DNA of 64,000 nucleotides from Chloroflexota bacterium (GTDB taxonomy: Bacteria > Chloroflexota > Anaerolineae > B4-G1): positions 1-64,000 of the forward strand of contig JAAEPW010000932.1 in NCBI GenBank assembly GCA_024232355.1, given 5' to 3'. Shown here piece by piece: positions 28,216 through 37,149 of this stretch. The notes under the pieces were generated by a model. That model was not told the DNA's origin and searched no databases. It was given only the letters and a program-made list of their open reading frames with translations. The translations under genes were made by a program, and so were the position numbers. Each line of letters starts with the position of its first letter. The first letter of the stretch is position 1.

Positions 28216-28544
28216 ACATTGGGAGAGGGTCACTGTTTTGACAATGGCACATTTTACTCGTTATGAGGAGTGGAGCATCCCTGAATGCGGAACGGGTTTG
28301 AGAAATCCACTCGTCAGTCTTACAAACAAGTTACGCACCCATCGATATTCAATATTGATTTTATCTAACAGTCACATCAGTTTTACGTGTACAAGATACG
28401 ATAATTTCGTGCTGTCGGATCCAGCGAATTTGTCACTGCGCGGCTGAACTGGAAAATTAGCCTCGGTAAAGAGGTTCGCCCTACGTTTATTGTAATAGAG
28501 GTGGTTGGTTCGTCTATCAACACTTGATTGGTGGGGAAATCAGA

Positions 28545-28908
28545 CAATCGATCTGATTCAGTCAACCCCAAAGACAAAACCATGATCACGCACAAAGGAG
28601 AGAATGATGTTTTCGAGAATTTCCAAATCGTATGAGCGCAGTGATAAACGATTCTTAGCCGAGATTCAAGATCCAGTACGCCGAGAGAAGTTCTTGGTCC
28701 AACTTTGTCGTTCTCGTTCACTATTTACTTTTTTGTCATTTATGGCTGTCGCATTTATGCTATTCGAAATACTTGTTCCTTTGGACAATTCGAATTCTAC
28801 ACTTTTACTTCTTCTCTCTTTTGTAGGCTATTTTCACGTTGATGTCAGGATCAAATTGATCCATACAATCAATCTGATTCAATCAACCCCAGATAAAGAC
28901 CAAACCAT
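28545..28908 (+). repeat. Direct repeat flanking the small membrane gene
   Basis: Copy A (28545-28583) and copy B (28866-28908) share CAATC[GA]ATCTGATTCA[GA]TC followed by AACCCC, and both end AAAGAC[AC]AAACCAT. Copy B has four extra bases (AGAT). Copy A lies just before the small membrane gene and copy B overlaps its 3' end. The gene-free stretch 28216-28544 upstream holds nothing else I can name. Confidence 0.7.
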
Positions 28909-28918
28909 AACCAACTGA
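28607..28918 (+). CDS. Small membrane protein of unknown function
   Basis: 103 aa. Two ATGs lie at 28604 and 28607; the AAAGGAG at 28594-28600 is better spaced for the second. A charged N-terminus (RSDKRFLAEIQDPVRREKFL) is followed by two predicted membrane segments (LFTFLSFMAVAFMLFEILV and STLLLLLSFVGYFHV) and a polar tail. Its composition is more AT-rich than the neighbours. It resembles no family I recognise. It lies between two copies of a direct repeat, and the downstream copy forms the end of the reading frame. This could be a small mobile or duplicated unit. Confidence 0.5.
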   Translation: MFSRISKSYERSDKRFLAEIQDPVRREKFLVQLCRSRSLFTFLSFMAVAFMLFEILVPLDNSNSTLLLLLSFVGYFHVDVRIKLIHTINLIQSTPDKDQTITN

Positions 28919-28955
28919 AAACCAAATTCCTTCATTAAAAAGGACCCAACCCATT

Positions 28956-31064
28956 ATGAAAAAATCACTCCTACATAAACTGCCCTGGGCCATCGCCCTA
29001 CTCGTACTCGCCACGGGGTGCAGCGCGCTGTCGCCCACGCCCATCCTATCCACCCCGGCGGCCACGCCCACCACGCTCCGGCCCGCAGCGACGCCGCTGC
29101 CAACGACCACCGTCACCCCCTCGCCGACGCCAGCGCCGCCGCCGACCCTCACGCCCACGCCCAGCGCCGGTTACTATCGCAATACGGATCTCGGTTTCTG
29201 GTTCCTCTACCCCGGCGAGTGGCAGCGCGAGGAGACCGGCAGCAACTTTCCCGCCGTCGTCATCAGCGACAACGACGACCCCGTGCGCCTGATGGCCGGT
29301 GGACGCCCCATCGAGGATGATACCGAGTTGGCCGACTTTGCGCGCGGCGTCGGGGAGGAGCTGGGCCTGGCGGAAGAGGTCGAGTTGATCGCCGACGGTC
29401 CCGCCACCTTGGCCGACGGTACCCCCGCGTGGGAGGTGACCTTTGCCTGGGAGAACGACGAGGGCCGCGCGTTCCAGACCCAAGGCTACGCCACCATATC
29501 CGGCGGTAAGGGCTACGTCTTGGTCCTGACCGCCCACCCTGAGGTGCTGACGACTCGCTCCCAGACCATCCAGGCCATCGGCCACACCTTGGCGCTGGAG
29601 CAGCCCGAACTGTACGGCGTCTCCCGCGCCAACGCCATCGTCATGCTGGCAAGCGACGTCCCGACCCTCGACCCCGCCTTGACGCGGGAGGGCCCCGGCG
29701 GCATCGTCGCCCACATCTTTGGCGGCCTGGTGCGCCTCAATGCCGATCTGCAAGTTGAGCCCGACCTGGCCGAGCGCTGGGACGTCAGCGACGACGGCAC
29801 CGTTTACACCTTTCACCTGCGCCCCGATGTCACCTTTCACAGCGGAGCGCCGCTGACCGCTGCCGACGTCAAACAATCCTGGGAGCGCGCCGCCGACCCC
29901 GCCCTCGGCTCTCCGACGGCCGCCCTCTACCTGGGTGACATTGCGAGCACCGAGGCGGTTGACGATAGTACCCTGGTCGTCACCCTGGACGGCCCCAAGC
30001 CCTACTTTTTGGCCAAGCTGGCCCAGCCCGTTGCCTTTGTCACCCAGGCCGACAACGTGGCTGGCGGCGCGTCCTGGTGGCTCCGGCCCGACGGCAGCGG
30101 TCCCTTTGCCCTGCGCCGCTGGCTGGAGGGCGAGGCCATCATCCTAGAGCGCGCCGAGACCTATCACCAGCCCCTCGCCATCTCGGCCATGATCTATTTG
30201 ATCTCGGGCGGCTCTGGCTTTTTGGCCTACGAGGCCGGTTACGTCGACGTCGCCAACGTCGGCCTGCACAACCTGGCCCGCGCCCAAGACCCCGCCGACC
30301 CGCTATCCGGCGACCTGATCAGCGGCAACACCTTTTGCACCTACCGGGTCGTGTTCGACGCCACCCGCGCGCCCTTTGACGACCCGAACGTCCGCCGAGC
30401 CTTTGCCCTGGCCGTCGACCGGGACCAGTTGGCTCAGGTGGTGCTCAACGGCGCGGCCGTGCCTGCCATCAGCTTTTTGCCCCCCGGCATGCCGGGCCAC
30501 GTGGACCGGCCCGCCGCCGATACGTTCGACGTCGAAGCCGCCCAGGCCCTCATCGCCGCGTCCGACTATGGCAGTGGGTCTGCGCTGCCCGCCCTCACCC
30601 TGAGCACCCCCGGCGTGGGCGACCCCGACCCGCTGGCCGTCGCCCTGGCCGACGTGTGGGCCACCAACCTGGGCGTCACCATCGAGACCGAACTTTTGGA
30701 ACCGACCGGTTACGCCGACGCCATCACCGAGCAGCACGGCCATTTGTTTACCGTCGAGTCGTGCGCCGATTACGCCGACCCGGAAAACGTCCTCGACCTG
30801 CCGTACCACACCGGCAGCCCCGCCAACCACAGTGGTTACGCCAACGCCGAGCTTGACGCACTGCTCGAATCGGCCCGCACCGAGTCGGATCCCGGCCAGC
30901 GCCTGGCGCTCTACCAGCAAGCCGAGGAACTGCTGCTGGAGGACGCGCCCGCGGTGCCCCTGGTCCATCCGCTGGCCTACGTGCTCATCCGGCCCTACAT
31001 CCGAGGCTACCGTTTATCTCCCATTCCCGTCCTCTGGCCTGCGGTTGTCACGATAGAAAGATAG
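28956..31064 (+). CDS. ABC-type peptide/solute-binding lipoprotein with N-terminal PsbP-like domain
   Basis: 702 aa; ATG with AAGGA about 12 nt upstream. The signal peptide ends in the lipobox LATGC, followed by a Pro/Thr linker (to about 68). Residues about 70-215 resemble a PsbP/DUF1795-type beta-sandwich (LGFWFLYPGEW). From about 225 it is a family 5 solute-binding protein of DppA/OppA type: DVPTLDPALTREG, LAERWDVSDDGTVYTFHLR, VTFHSGAPLTAADVKQSWER. The C-terminal lobe ends in VPLVHPLAYVLIRPYIRG. Such proteins capture peptides or other solutes for an ABC importer, but no permease or ATPase gene is nearby. It is followed 8 nt later by a TPR protein whose C-terminus carries a similar PsbP-like domain. 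Confidence 0.88.
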   Translation: MKKSLLHKLPWAIALLVLATGCSALSPTPILSTPAATPTTLRPAATPLPTTTVTPSPTPAPPPTLTPTPSAGYYRNTDLGFWFLYPGEWQREETGSNFPAVVISDNDDPVRLMAGGRPIEDDTELADFARGVGEELGLAEEVELIADGPATLADGTPAWEVTFAWENDEGRAFQTQGYATISGGKGYVLVLTAHPEVLTTRSQTIQAIGHTLALEQPELYGVSRANAIVMLASDVPTLDPALTREGPGGIVAHIFGGLVRLNADLQVEPDLAERWDVSDDGTVYTFHLRPDVTFHSGAPLTAADVKQSWERAADPALGSPTAALYLGDIASTEAVDDSTLVVTLDGPKPYFLAKLAQPVAFVTQADNVAGGASWWLRPDGSGPFALRRWLEGEAIILERAETYHQPLAISAMIYLISGGSGFLAYEAGYVDVANVGLHNLARAQDPADPLSGDLISGNTFCTYRVVFDATRAPFDDPNVRRAFALAVDRDQLAQVVLNGAAVPAISFLPPGMPGHVDRPAADTFDVEAAQALIAASDYGSGSALPALTLSTPGVGDPDPLAVALADVWATNLGVTIETELLEPTGYADAITEQHGHLFTVESCADYADPENVLDLPYHTGSPANHSGYANAELDALLESARTESDPGQRLALYQQAEELLLEDAPAVPLVHPLAYVLIRPYIRGYRLSPIPVLWPAVVTIER

Positions 31065-31072
31065 GAGTCATC

Positions 31073-33643
31073 ATGTCCACAGAAATACCCACAGATAATT
31101 TTGCAGAAACCTCGGAAGAGATTATTGCCGAACCCACTCCCGCGCCGCCGGAAAAAACCGGCCGCAAAAAGAGACGGGCCATCACCATTGTCCTGATTCT
31201 CGTCACTGTCCTGCTCGTCGTGGCCACCGCTGCTACCGGACTACTCGTCTACCAACGCAACCAAGAAGCGGCTCTGCTGAGCGCAGGATACGCCGCGCTG
31301 TCTGCGGGTGATTATGAGGCCGCGATTGAATCCTTCAACCAGGCGTTGGCGGTCCAACCCGAGCAGGTGCGCCAGTACGATGATGAGGCGATCCTGGCCC
31401 GCGCCCAAGCCTACCTGGGTCTGGGAGAACCGGAGGCCGCCATCGAGGACCTGAACCACCTGCTGGCCCTCGATCCCAATCGAACGGACTTGCTCCTCCT
31501 GCGCGCCACGGCCTACCTCGACCTGGACGACCGCGAGGCGGCTCTGGCGGATTATGAGACCGTCATCACTCAGGACCCAGACCGGGCCGAGCCCTATCTG
31601 TACCGGGGGCTGGATCACCTCCATTTTCGGCGCGACGCTGACGCCCTGGCCGACCTGACCGCCGCTATCGAGCGCGACGGCGCGCTGGCCGAGGCATTTG
31701 TCAACCGGGGGCTCGTTCACTTTTTGAACAACGATATCATCGAGGCCCGCGCCGACGCCCAGGCTGCCATCGAGGCCAAACCCAACCTGGTGTTGGCCCA
31801 GGCGCTGCTGGGCGCGACGTCTGCCCGCACCGGTGATGGGATGGTTGGCCTGGACGCACTGAACCACGCCGTCTCCCGCGCGGCGGACGACGAGACCGCC
31901 GCCCGCCTCATCTACCTGCGCGCCCGCGTTCATCTGGACAACGGCCAAACCGCGCCCGCCCTCTCCGACGCCGAACAGGTCGTGGCCCTGGCCCCCGGCT
32001 GGAGCTGGGGCTACTTGCTCCGGGGCGACGTCCACCTGGCCCGCGACGAAGGCCCCCAGGCCAGTTTCGACTACCAGCAAGCCGTGGACCTCGACCCCGA
32101 GTCGGGCATCGTCTACGTGGGCCGCGCCGCCGGATACCTGCACGCCGAGGACCTGGGCGCTGCCGGGGCTGACCTGTCCACCGCGCTTTCCCTGCTGCCT
32201 GACCACGTTCCCGCCATCATGCTGCGCGCGCGGGTGTCCACGGCCAACGGCGACGCTGACGCCGCCCTGGCCGATCTCGACACCGTTCTTGAACTCGACC
32301 CCACCGCGGACGCCTATGCTCTACGGGCCGACCTCTACTTTGAGCAGGAGCGATGGGACGAGGCCCGCGCCGACTATGACCAGGCGCTCGCCGCCAACCC
32401 CGACGATCTGGCCGCGCTGAGCCGTCGCGCCCGGGCCGCGTTCGCTCAGGAGGACTATGCCGCCGCCATCACCGACCTGGACGCCGCTATCGCCCTGGCC
32501 CCCACCGACGTCGACCTGATTGCCTTGCGCGCCGAGACCTACCTGGCCCTGGACAACCTGGAGCTGGCTTACCGCGACGCCCAGCGCGCCCTGACGCTGG
32601 ACGCCGACCAGCCCATCCCCCAGATGATCGAGGGAATGTTCCAATACGAGCAGGAACGCTACTTTCAGGCCGTCATCGACCTGACCGATGCCATCGACCT
32701 CGACCCCGAATCGGCACGCGCATTTGCTGCCCGTGCTCACGCCCACTTTGATTTGCACGATCCCGACCGTGCCCGTGCCGACGCCGCCCGTGCCCTGGAA
32801 CTCGACCCCGAATCGGCCCAGGCGCACCTGGCGCGCGCTCTCGTCTACGTCTACGAGCGGGATTGGAGCAGCGCGCTGTCCGACGCCGACCGAGCCGTGG
32901 AATTGGCCCCGGACGACGAGTTGGTCCTGGTCACCCGTGGCCTCATTTACCTGGAGGGGGGCGATGCCAACGCCGCCCTGGACGACTTTGAGCAGTCGTT
33001 AGAGATGGAGCCCGAGTGGGTGGATGGCCGCGTCTGGCGCGCGGCAGCGCTCGACCAATTGCAGCGCTACGACGACGCCGTCACCGCCTTGCAATCCGTG
33101 CTCGAGATCGCCATCGACGTCGGCGAAGTGGAACTGGCCGAGAGCGGCATCGCCGACCTGGAGCGCATCCCCGAGGCGGTGGACGGAAACCGCACCTGGC
33201 GCGACGTCTACCACGAATTCGACATCACCTACCCGGCCGACTGGCGGCAATACGTGGACCCCGGCGAGGTCGCGCCCTTGCTGCTCATGGGGCCGCTGGA
33301 TAAGGACTATCGGGCCAGCTTGGTACTGACCATCTTTGAGATCGACTATTATCTGGCGCCTTCAAAACTCGCCAAGTTGTATGGCCCTGGCGCTAACGAT
33401 TTGCCCGACTATGAACTGCTCAGCGAGCGGACTATTCGCGTGGACGGAAACGCCGCCGCGCGGCGCACCTTTACCTGGACCGCCGTCGACGAACGACTGC
33501 GCGACGTGCCCGTGACCGTCACCCAGGTGTACGCGTACGTCGATGAACAAGTCCTTATCTTTACCGCCACCACGCGCACCGAAGGCGCAGACAAACACGA
33601 ATCGATCTTTGACGCCATCATCAACAGTTTTGATTTTAACTAA
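31073..33643 (+). CDS. Membrane-anchored TPR protein with C-terminal PsbP-like domain
   Basis: 856 aa; ATG with AGGAG upstream. A short cytoplasmic head ending in KKRR precedes one membrane segment (AITIVLILVTVLLVVATAATGLLV), so the rest is probably outside. Residues about 65-700 are roughly 18 tetratricopeptide repeats (pattern A-L-x-L-x-P-x-x-A-x-A; for example AIEDLNHLLALDPNRTDLLL). The last 145 residues (from RTWRDVYHEFDITYPADW) form a PsbP-like domain like that near the N-terminus of the preceding gene product. The TPR solenoid would bind protein partners. It is the second gene of a three-gene operon with 8-9 nt gaps. Some repeats lie close together in sequence, suggesting recent duplication. 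Confidence 0.87.
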   Translation: MSTEIPTDNFAETSEEIIAEPTPAPPEKTGRKKRRAITIVLILVTVLLVVATAATGLLVYQRNQEAALLSAGYAALSAGDYEAAIESFNQALAVQPEQVRQYDDEAILARAQAYLGLGEPEAAIEDLNHLLALDPNRTDLLLLRATAYLDLDDREAALADYETVITQDPDRAEPYLYRGLDHLHFRRDADALADLTAAIERDGALAEAFVNRGLVHFLNNDIIEARADAQAAIEAKPNLVLAQALLGATSARTGDGMVGLDALNHAVSRAADDETAARLIYLRARVHLDNGQTAPALSDAEQVVALAPGWSWGYLLRGDVHLARDEGPQASFDYQQAVDLDPESGIVYVGRAAGYLHAEDLGAAGADLSTALSLLPDHVPAIMLRARVSTANGDADAALADLDTVLELDPTADAYALRADLYFEQERWDEARADYDQALAANPDDLAALSRRARAAFAQEDYAAAITDLDAAIALAPTDVDLIALRAETYLALDNLELAYRDAQRALTLDADQPIPQMIEGMFQYEQERYFQAVIDLTDAIDLDPESARAFAARAHAHFDLHDPDRARADAARALELDPESAQAHLARALVYVYERDWSSALSDADRAVELAPDDELVLVTRGLIYLEGGDANAALDDFEQSLEMEPEWVDGRVWRAAALDQLQRYDDAVTALQSVLEIAIDVGEVELAESGIADLERIPEAVDGNRTWRDVYHEFDITYPADWRQYVDPGEVAPLLLMGPLDKDYRASLVLTIFEIDYYLAPSKLAKLYGPGANDLPDYELLSERTIRVDGNAAARRTFTWTAVDERLRDVPVTVTQVYAYVDEQVLIFTATTRTEGADKHESIFDAIINSFDFN

Positions 33644-33652
33644 AGGAGAACA

Positions 33653-35710
33653 ATGAAACGCTATCTATATTTTTTCGCGCTTTTGATTTTAATCGTTATG
33701 GCCGGATGCGGTGGCGGGGAAGAACCCACCCCCACGGCCACACCGGTCCCACCGACCGACACGCCTACCCCGACCCTGGTCCCGACGCCCACCCTGGAAC
33801 CCACCCCGACCCTCATCCCCGCTGCCGACCTGGTAGCCGACGGAGACGCGTTGATGTGGGAAAGCGACTGGGAGGGTGCAGAGGCGGCTTATGCCCAGGC
33901 CATCGAAATCCACCCCGACGACCCGATGGCCTACGCGCATCTGTCGTACCTGCACGTGCACCGTCCACAGACCCGCAAGCAGGCGGTAGACGAGGCGCAA
34001 CAGGCAGCCGACCTAGCCCCAGACGACCCGGAGATGCTCGCCTACCTGGTCAAGGCCTTAGACCACAACAACCGTTTCGACGAGGCGCTGGAAGTGGCCG
34101 AGACCGCGTACGAACTGGATTCCGACAACCCCCTGGTGCTGGCGGTGCTGGCCGAGGTCTATGTGGACGTTAACCAATACAACGAAGCGCTGACCACCGC
34201 CGAGCGGGCGGTCGAGCTTGGTCCCGACGAGATGGAGGCGCATCGCAGCCTGGCCATTGCCCATATCGCTATCGGTGAGGAGGAGGAGGCCCAGGAAGAA
34301 ATCAACGAGGCCTATCTCCTGCACAGCCAGTTTGTGCCGATCTTGGTCACCAAAGGCTATTTCTACAGCATCGATGACGAGGCGGACGATCGGCTATACT
34401 TTATCGAAAAGGCCCTGGAATATGACCCCGAGTACCTTGGGGCCATCGCCGGACTTGCAGGGTTTCACGAAGAGTATGAAGAATACGACGAGGCATTGGA
34501 GCTTTGTGACCAGATTGTCGAACTAGAACCCGAACTGCCCGACGGATACGTCTGCCGGGGCAGTACGTACCTGGCGCGAGGTGTCCAGGACGAGGCTCTG
34601 GACAACTATGACCTGGCCATCGACCGGAACGTCGAGGGTGCGGGCGGCTATTTTGGCCGCGGACGAGTTTTCCTGGACCAGGGCGATTGCGAGGCCGCCC
34701 GGGGCGAGTTTGAAAAAGTTATCGAACTGCAGCCGTATTCGGAACGGGCGTGGGTCTATGTAGGTTTTACCAATTTGTGTGAGGAAGAATACACGGCCGC
34801 CATCGAAAGTTTCCAGACCGCCGCAGAGATGGACCCCTACGATTCGTCTGCCCCGTATGGTCTGGGGCGCGCCTACATGGGAGAAGAACGCTACGAGGAC
34901 GCCGAGGCGCAATTCCTGGCCGCTATCGAACTGGACGATGAATTCCCCTCGTACCACATCAGCCTGGCGGATGCGTACGCCGAACTGGAAAAGTACGACG
35001 AGGCTGAGGAAGGGTATCTGCGTGCCATCGAGTTGGAATCGGAACAGGCGGACCCATACCTGGCCTTGGGCAGCTTTTATCTGGACCAGGACCGTTCCTA
35101 CGATGCCGAGCAGCAGTTTGAGAAAGCGTTGGAATGGGATGAAGAATCGGTGCAGGCATTGGTGGGCCTCGGCGTCGCCTACGCCCGGCAGGAGCGCTGC
35201 TGTGAAGCGACCACAGTGCTCAACCAGGCCCGCGACCTGGACCCGGACAACTTTGTGGCCGACGAAGTGTTCAACCAGTGCTGGGACATCTGCCGCCGCC
35301 AGAACCCGCCCGGCCCCCAGGGAGACCCGCTCAGTGAAGGGGCCGCCGCCAGCATCGCCAAGGAAGCCGTCGCTGCGAGGGCAGGCGTTGGTGGCCACCA
35401 GGTCTTTTCCGAGTTTGACGCGACCCCCGACGGTGAACGGATCTTGGCCGTAGTTTACGTGGCAACCTTTGACCCGAATACCCAGGCAACCGAGTTCAAC
35501 AACCAGATCAGCCAGGCTGTCTTTGCTGCCGTGGACGCGTTCGTGCGGGCAGATTCGGCCCCGATCTATCTCGCCATCGAGGCATACTCTTTTGATGGGC
35601 AGAATGCGATCCTGCTGAGTTCGCGGATTGTCCATCGAGTGGACGCGATCGATTGGTGGAACAATAGCATCGGTGATGGGGCGTTCATCGGGACGTGGTA
35701 CACGCCCTAG
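33653..35710 (+). CDS. TPR-repeat lipoprotein
   Basis: 685 aa; ATG with AAAGGAG upstream, 9 nt after the previous gene. The signal peptide ends in the lipobox VMAGC, then GGGEEP and a Pro/Thr linker (to about 58). Residues about 60-545 contain about 14 tetratricopeptide repeats rich in Asp, Glu and Tyr (ALEYDPEYLGAIAGLAGF). A C-terminal domain of about 115 residues (from about 570) has no family I recognise and ends DWWNNSIGDGAFIGTWYTP. It is the last gene of the operon 28956-35710, followed by a strong terminator. Together with the binding lipoprotein and the membrane TPR protein it may form an envelope complex; this is inference. Confidence 0.87.
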   Translation: MKRYLYFFALLILIVMAGCGGGEEPTPTATPVPPTDTPTPTLVPTPTLEPTPTLIPAADLVADGDALMWESDWEGAEAAYAQAIEIHPDDPMAYAHLSYLHVHRPQTRKQAVDEAQQAADLAPDDPEMLAYLVKALDHNNRFDEALEVAETAYELDSDNPLVLAVLAEVYVDVNQYNEALTTAERAVELGPDEMEAHRSLAIAHIAIGEEEEAQEEINEAYLLHSQFVPILVTKGYFYSIDDEADDRLYFIEKALEYDPEYLGAIAGLAGFHEEYEEYDEALELCDQIVELEPELPDGYVCRGSTYLARGVQDEALDNYDLAIDRNVEGAGGYFGRGRVFLDQGDCEAARGEFEKVIELQPYSERAWVYVGFTNLCEEEYTAAIESFQTAAEMDPYDSSAPYGLGRAYMGEERYEDAEAQFLAAIELDDEFPSYHISLADAYAELEKYDEAEEGYLRAIELESEQADPYLALGSFYLDQDRSYDAEQQFEKALEWDEESVQALVGLGVAYARQERCCEATTVLNQARDLDPDNFVADEVFNQCWDICRRQNPPGPQGDPLSEGAAASIAKEAVAARAGVGGHQVFSEFDATPDGERILAVVYVATFDPNTQATEFNNQISQAVFAAVDAFVRADSAPIYLAIEAYSFDGQNAILLSSRIVHRVDAIDWWNNSIGDGAFIGTWYTP

Positions 35711-35732
35711 CTGGCTAACTCGCACATCGACA

Positions 35733-35776
35733 AGCGCGGGAGGACAGTTTCGTCGCCTACCGCGCTTGTTTTTGTT
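35733..35776 (+). terminator. Rho-independent terminator of the binding-protein/TPR operon
   Basis: CAAGCGCGG (35733-35741) pairs with CCGCGCTTG (35762-35770) and is followed by a T-tract. Confidence 0.85.
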
Positions 35777-35816
35777 TCAACCATTATCACCAGGCGAGGA
35801 ACGAGCACACCCATGT

Positions 35817-35846
35817 GCGAAGCGGGTTTTGTAAGACCCGCTTCGC
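35817..35846. other. 11-bp hairpin before sbcD
   Basis: GCGAAGCGGGT pairs perfectly with ACCCGCTTCGC around an 8-nt loop. It has no T-tract and lies upstream of the sbcD promoter. It may be a second terminator or a REP-like repeat. Confidence 0.5.
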
Positions 35847-35881
35847 ATTTGGGAATGCTCACTCCTCACTGCAAGTCTGGT

Positions 35882-35910
35882 TTGTGCAAGCACTGACGTT
35901 GGGCTATAAT
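35882..35910 (+). promoter_or_regulatory. Promoter of sbcD giving a leaderless mRNA
   Basis: TTGTGC (35882-35887), 17-nt spacer, perfect TATAAT (35905-35910). The ATG at 35917 is 6 nt after the -10 box, so transcription should begin at or very near the A of the start codon. No Shine-Dalgarno sequence could fit. Confidence 0.65.
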
Positions 35911-35916
35911 CGAATT

Positions 35917-37149
35917 ATGAGCAAAATTCGCCTCTTACACTTTGCCGATCTCCACATCGGTATGGAAAACTATGGACGGCTCGACACCACCACCGGTATC
36001 AACCGGCGCGTGCTCGACTTTTTGCACCGCTTTGACGACCTGATCGAATATGGCCTGGAACACGAGGTGGACATGGTGCTCTTTGCCGGGGACGCTTTCA
36101 AGACCCGCAACCCCAACCCGACCCACCAACGAGCCTTTGCTCGGCGGGTCAAGCGGCTGGCCGATGCGGGCGTGCCCATCGTTCTCCTGGTGGGCAACCA
36201 CGACCTGCCGGCGATGGTCCAAAAGGCGTCCAGCGTGGACATCTTTCGCATTCTGGACGTGCCCAACGTTACTGTGGGGTGGGACGAGCGCGTGCACCGT
36301 ATCGAGACTCGCCGTGGTCCGGTGCAGGTCGCCACGGTCCCTTATCCGGTTCGCCAGCGGCTCTTGGCCCACGACGAGTACCGGGGTCTCTCTATCGAGG
36401 AATTGGATCGGGCGGTGCAAGAGATCGTCACCGGCAACATCCAAGCGATGGCCGAGCAACTGGAGCCGGACCTCCCGGCGGTGTTGACCGCGCACCTGAG
36501 CGTCTCTGGCGCGACCTTTGGATCCGAGCGCAGCGTGATGATCGGGCGGGATGCCGTTGTGCTCAAATCGGTCCTGACCGATCCCGCCTGGGATTACGTC
36601 GCTCTGGGCCATATTCACCTGCACCAGAGCCTCAACGGCCAAGAATACCCGCCCGTGGTCTATTCTGGCAGCCTAGAGCGGATCGATTTTGGCGAGGAAG
36701 GTCAGACCAAAGGGTTCTGCTGGGTAGAATTGGCGCGGGGCGAGACCACGTGGGAATTCGTCGAGGTGGATGCCCGTCCATTCGTCACCGTGCGCGCAGA
36801 CGTGCAAGATGCCCCCGACCCGTTGATAGCGTTACAACAAGCAATCATCGCCCAAGACTTACAGGGAGCCGTGACGCGCCTCATCGTTAAACTGGGTGCT
36901 GATCAAGAACCATTGGTGCGCGACCGCGACGTGCGCGCCTTTTTGTCCGACGCGTACTTTATCGGCGGCATCAATCGTGAGATCGAGCAGGAAGCGCGGG
37001 TGCGGCTGGGAAATCTGTCCCCAGAGGAAATGACGGACCGTGAGCTGCTGGCTAAATATCTGGAGACAAAGGACACGGACCCGGAGCGAACCGCCGTGTT
37101 GCTGAAACACGCCGAGTCAATTTTCGAGAAAGAAAAAAGCGCGCGATGA
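35917..37149 (+). CDS. sbcD: SbcD/Mre11-like DNA exonuclease
   Basis: 410 aa. The ATG at 35917 is chosen over the longer frame from 35815 because the -10 box lies between them and the protein then starts at the first strand of the phosphoesterase domain. All calcineurin-like metallophosphoesterase motifs are visible: Asp11 and His13 (DLHIG), Asp59 (FAGDAF), GNHD (Asn94, His95, Asp96), His in TAHLS, and GHIHLH near residue 231. The C-terminal capping region follows. SbcD is the dinuclear-metal nuclease subunit that works with the SMC-like ATPase SbcC/Rad50 on DNA ends and hairpins. No sbcC is in the window, and the next gene overlaps by 4 nt. The herA-nurA cluster lies about 9 kb away. Confidence 0.88.
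   Translation: MSKIRLLHFADLHIGMENYGRLDTTTGINRRVLDFLHRFDDLIEYGLEHEVDMVLFAGDAFKTRNPNPTHQRAFARRVKRLADAGVPIVLLVGNHDLPAMVQKASSVDIFRILDVPNVTVGWDERVHRIETRRGPVQVATVPYPVRQRLLAHDEYRGLSIEELDRAVQEIVTGNIQAMAEQLEPDLPAVLTAHLSVSGATFGSERSVMIGRDAVVLKSVLTDPAWDYVALGHIHLHQSLNGQEYPPVVYSGSLERIDFGEEGQTKGFCWVELARGETTWEFVEVDARPFVTVRADVQDAPDPLIALQQAIIAQDLQGAVTRLIVKLGADQEPLVRDRDVRAFLSDAYFIGGINREIEQEARVRLGNLSPEEMTDRELLAKYLETKDTDPERTAVLLKHAESIFEKEKSAR

Noticed and set aside
35815..35916. 34-codon N-terminal extension of sbcD
   Set aside because: It runs through a hairpin and the -10 box, and the phosphoesterase fold starts at the ATG at 35917.
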